Below, piece after piece: positions 14,427 to 16,507 of a DNA stretch of 16,507 bases. The notes beneath the pieces were generated by a model that was not told the origin of the DNA, ran no database searches, and was given only the letters and a program-made list of their open reading frames with translations. The stretch comes from an uncultured Eggerthella sp. (GTDB taxonomy: Bacteria > Actinomycetota > Coriobacteriia > Coriobacteriales > Eggerthellaceae), in NCBI GenBank assembly GCA_900556585.1, contig USPD01000022.1:1-16507 (forward strand), written 5' to 3'. The first letter of the stretch is position 1, and each line of letters starts with the position of its first letter. Made by a program: the position numbers and the translations under genes.

Positions 14427-16292
14427 TTCCGCTGGCTTTAAATCAGTACCCAAGTACTCATTCCAAAAATCCCAAGAGGTGAGCCAAGGTTTTGCTTCTT
14501 TGTATGCCGCACGAACTTCAGCACCACGTTCAGCATGTTCTTTCTTTAGACGCTTAAACCTATCCGTTAATTCACGATAACGATCCCGATCCATGTGACG
14601 AACGGCTGCGTTCTTGCCCTCTAAGTCAAATGCAACTAAGGTTTTTGTTGCCATAGAACGAGGCGAAAGGACGGACAAGCCACTATAAAAAACTGCTTCT
14701 GGCTTATCACGCAACAAAACATCGGGCAATAAATGGCGATCGTATGGCAGCGTTCGCCAGAAACGCAAGAATTGACCTATATGAGATTTTCCACCAAATG
14801 CACGCTTGCTATGTTTCATAAAAGAAATCATTTCAGGGTCAAAGCCTTCAACAGGTACCAGTTTTTCATTTTTGGCACCATTTTTCTTCATAAGCTCTTC
14901 GCCGCTTACGTTTGCAAGATATTCGGGACCCTTTAGATAGTCCTCCATACCGTCTAAGAAAAGTTCTACCGTGTTGTATTCCATAGTACGCATATGCAAA
15001 TGAATGTTGCGTTCCCAGCGCGCAACAAACATTTTTTCTGAAGCACAATCATCCATTGCGATCATGACCATAAAGTTACGGATATATTGATAGCAATCAA
15101 CTGAAGGGCGGAATCTACCCTCAAACCCTTCATGCCAAACACAAATGCCATTCATAGTCATGTACGTTGGCTTGGTTCGCATACCATATTCAACATCATC
15201 GCAGCGAACAAACAATGGAAGTGGCAAACCTTTTTCGCGAACCACATTCAGCGGGATGCAACTATACCACCAAGCACCATACGCATCAGGCACTTCTACG
15301 TTAACCGCTTCATTTTCTGCAATGTCAGAAAGCTTATCAATATAAAGAGCCTCTTCTTTTACTCTACGATAAGCGCCAGATTTAATAACAAACGAAACAT
15401 CTTCAAACTGCTGATTAGGCTCTTCAATAGCAAGCATGGCTCCGTTTATGAAAGCATTCTTGTATTTGCCCTGCGCCAGTGCAAGCAAATTATACGTACG
15501 TTTCAAGCTTTCAGAGGAAACTTTAACATCGTCATCCATAAGCAAAACGTGCGTAAATCCAGCATCAGAAGCCAAAGCTTCCATCATGCCGCGAGCAAAG
15601 CCGCCAGCACCACCAACATTTTTATTAGGAATAACTGTTACACCACCATCAGACAGAGCCTCTGCGTCCAATGTTTGACCATTATCCACTACAAACATAT
15701 GAAACGCTTTAGCCACGGGATCATCTGATCCTAGAACTTCACGCTTCACCAGTTCGATATTGGGAACTATATATTGCTCCTTTTTAAACGTGGTAGTAGA
15801 AAGTGCAAGCTTAACTGGATTGATAGCGCTTTCCTCTACTTCGACATAATAATAAGCATCATAAAGCTTTGCAGAACCACGAACCTGGAGAACAAAGCTC
15901 AGAATATCCTTATCAGTCTGTGGTGCATCTAATTCAAAAATAGTATGCCCATTTTCTTCTGTACCATTTATTAAGCGCTGTCCTTCGGCAAGAATTGTTG
16001 GGGTTTTGTCTTTATGGGACATTCCAACAAACTGAATAGCACATGCATCGCCAACCAGATCAAGATGCAATTTGACCCTTTGAATACCTGTATATTTTTC
16101 CCATTTAGCAACTGAACACGAATTGAAATAGGTAAGGAAGTCAACTTTTCCAGAAATCTCTAATGCGCACTCATTGTCTAAATACTGAGCAGATCCACCA
16201 GCAGTACTATCAACACGATAGTACACGTCTGGATAATCCTGCATATGATCTGCAATTTTCAATACGATGTTAGACAGTTTATGCTTTACCAT
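14424..16292 (-). CDS. GlfT2-like polymerising galactofuranosyltransferase
   Basis: This 622-residue protein matches mycobacterial GlfT2 (637 residues) in length and plan: an N-terminal beta-rich domain (about 1-160), a GT-A domain, and a mainly helical C-terminal part. Key motifs: NKNVGGAGGFARGMM (224-238), LLMDDDVK (250-257, metal site), WWYSC (341-345), FVRCDDVEYGMR (361-372, containing the acidic pair expected at the catalytic base) and WHEGFEGRF (386-394). GlfT2 builds the galactan from UDP-galactofuranose on a polyprenyl-linked acceptor at the inner membrane face. The start at 16292 is favoured because AAAAGG lies seven bases upstream; an ATG at 16298 would be one base from it. Charged residues dominate the C terminus. 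It converges, stop against stop, on the GlfT1-like gene. Confidence 0.87.
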   Translation of the reverse strand: MVKHKLSNIVLKIADHMQDYPDVYYRVDSTAGGSAQYLDNECALEISGKVDFLTYFNSCSVAKWEKYTGIQRVKLHLDLVGDACAIQFVGMSHKDKTPTILAEGQRLINGTEENGHTIFELDAPQTDKDILSFVLQVRGSAKLYDAYYYVEVEESAINPVKLALSTTTFKKEQYIVPNIELVKREVLGSDDPVAKAFHMFVVDNGQTLDAEALSDGGVTVIPNKNVGGAGGFARGMMEALASDAGFTHVLLMDDDVKVSSESLKRTYNLLALAQGKYKNAFINGAMLAIEEPNQQFEDVSFVIKSGAYRRVKEEALYIDKLSDIAENEAVNVEVPDAYGAWWYSCIPLNVVREKGLPLPLFVRCDDVEYGMRTKPTYMTMNGICVWHEGFEGRFRPSVDCYQYIRNFMVMIAMDDCASEKMFVARWERNIHLHMRTMEYNTVELFLDGMEDYLKGPEYLANVSGEELMKKNGAKNEKLVPVEGFDPEMISFMKHSKRAFGGKSHIGQFLRFWRTLPYDRHLLPDVLLRDKPEAVFYSGLSVLSPRSMATKTLVAFDLEGKNAAVRHMDRDRYRELTDRFKRLKKEHAERGAEVRAAYKEAKPWLTSWDFWNEYLGTDLKPAE

Positions 16293-16333
16293 CGACATAC
16301 CTTTTCTTCGAAGTGATGCGTTTGTCTTATTAC

Positions 16334-16362
16334 CTTATAACCAAAAATAGTTGTCTGCACAA
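16334..16362 (-). promoter_or_regulatory. Candidate promoter of the GlfT2-like gene
   Basis: On the minus strand TTGTGC (plus 16357-16362), a 17-base spacer and TATAAG (plus 16334-16339) lie 40-70 bases upstream of the start. An ACAAAT/ATTTGT dyad (plus 16359-16364 and 16376-16381) overlaps the -35 and could be an operator. The -10 is 5 of 6 but the -35 only 3 of 6. Confidence 0.35.
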
Positions 16363-16404
16363 ATACTTGCTGCTCATTTGTATCTTACTGTTACAAAAGC
16401 TGTT

Positions 16405-16507
16405 CTATCTTTTATTCTTCCTTTTCTTCGAAATTACCATGATGCCAACTGCAACAATTATTCCGACCAACGAAAGAATCGCACCTGTTTTTAAATTAGG
16501 AGTTTCA
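16405..16507 (-). CDS. C-terminal end of a membrane- or wall-anchored protein (partial)
   Basis: Only the last 33 codons are in the window; the rest lies beyond the right edge. The tail reads TPNLKTG, then a hydrophobic segment of about 17 residues (AILSLVGIIVAVGIMVI), then the basic end SKKRKNKR and TAG. This is the three-part layout of a Gram-positive wall-sorting signal, with NLKTG in the place of LPxTG; because the motif is not canonical it may be only a C-terminal membrane anchor. It lies upstream of the GlfT2-like gene on the same strand. No strong terminator was seen in the gap between them (16293-16404). Confidence 0.6.
   Translation of the reverse strand, partial: ETPNLKTGAILSLVGIIVAVGIMVISKKRKNKR

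Noticed and set aside
15132..15728. 198-codon open frame on the plus strand opposite the GlfT2-like gene
   Set aside because: It lies wholly antisense to a gene with complete family motifs, has no ribosome binding site, and its translation is compositionally odd with no recognisable domain.
16300..16432. 13-base repeat CCTTTTCTTCGAA at 16300-16312 and 16420-16432
   Set aside because: One copy is the ribosome binding site region of the GlfT2-like gene and the other codes the Lys/Arg tail of the upstream protein; both are purine-rich on the coding strand, so chance similarity is the simpler reading.

Overview
The window is ordinary bacterial chromosome with dense coding and GC in the mid-40s by eye. 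Gene content fits a Gram-positive actinobacterium of the class Coriobacteriia, possibly an Atopobium/Lancefieldella relative. This is inferred from mid-GC DNA, a two-domain FtsX permease with a coiled coil, and mycobacterial-type galactofuranosyltransferases next to a possible C-terminal wall-anchor tail. No rRNA, tRNA, insertion sequence, phage gene or CRISPR array was found.

Layout from left to right. (1) Positions 91-4090 hold an ABC ATPase and a very large FtsX/MacB-type permease, apparently one operon. (2) Positions 4213-5376 (minus) hold a TagO/WecA-type GlcNAc-1-phosphate transferase, divergent from a family 2 glycosyltransferase at 5698-6777. A short copy of that glycosyltransferase's 3' end lies just past its stop. 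(3) A TSUP-family permease (6849-7562, minus) is divergent from murB (7917-8846), which has a repeat-bearing leader. (4) A nested-hairpin element follows murB, then a small membrane protein with two CxxC half zinc ribbons, a clear terminator, and a short-chain dehydrogenase (9713-10471). (5) On the minus strand fabH (13071 to 11971) is followed by a terminator and then an M20D amidohydrolase (11879 to 10485). (6) A GlfT1-like and a GlfT2-like galactofuranosyltransferase converge with directly abutting stop codons at 14423/14424. The window closes with the 3' end of a membrane- or wall-anchored protein (16405-16507, minus).

The unifying theme is the cell envelope: MurB (peptidoglycan precursor), WecA/TagO (lipid-linked glycan initiation), three family 2 glycosyltransferases of which two resemble the mycobacterial galactan enzymes, FabH (fatty acid initiation) and a possible anchored surface protein. 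The most interesting inference is a galactofuran-containing wall or surface glycan started by the WecA homologue and built by the GlfT1/GlfT2 pair. The UDP-galactopyranose mutase, the rhamnosyltransferase and the exporter such a pathway would need are not in this window. Several start codons were moved from the longest open frame to internal codons with a Shine-Dalgarno sequence or better family alignment. All promoter and operator calls are by eye.
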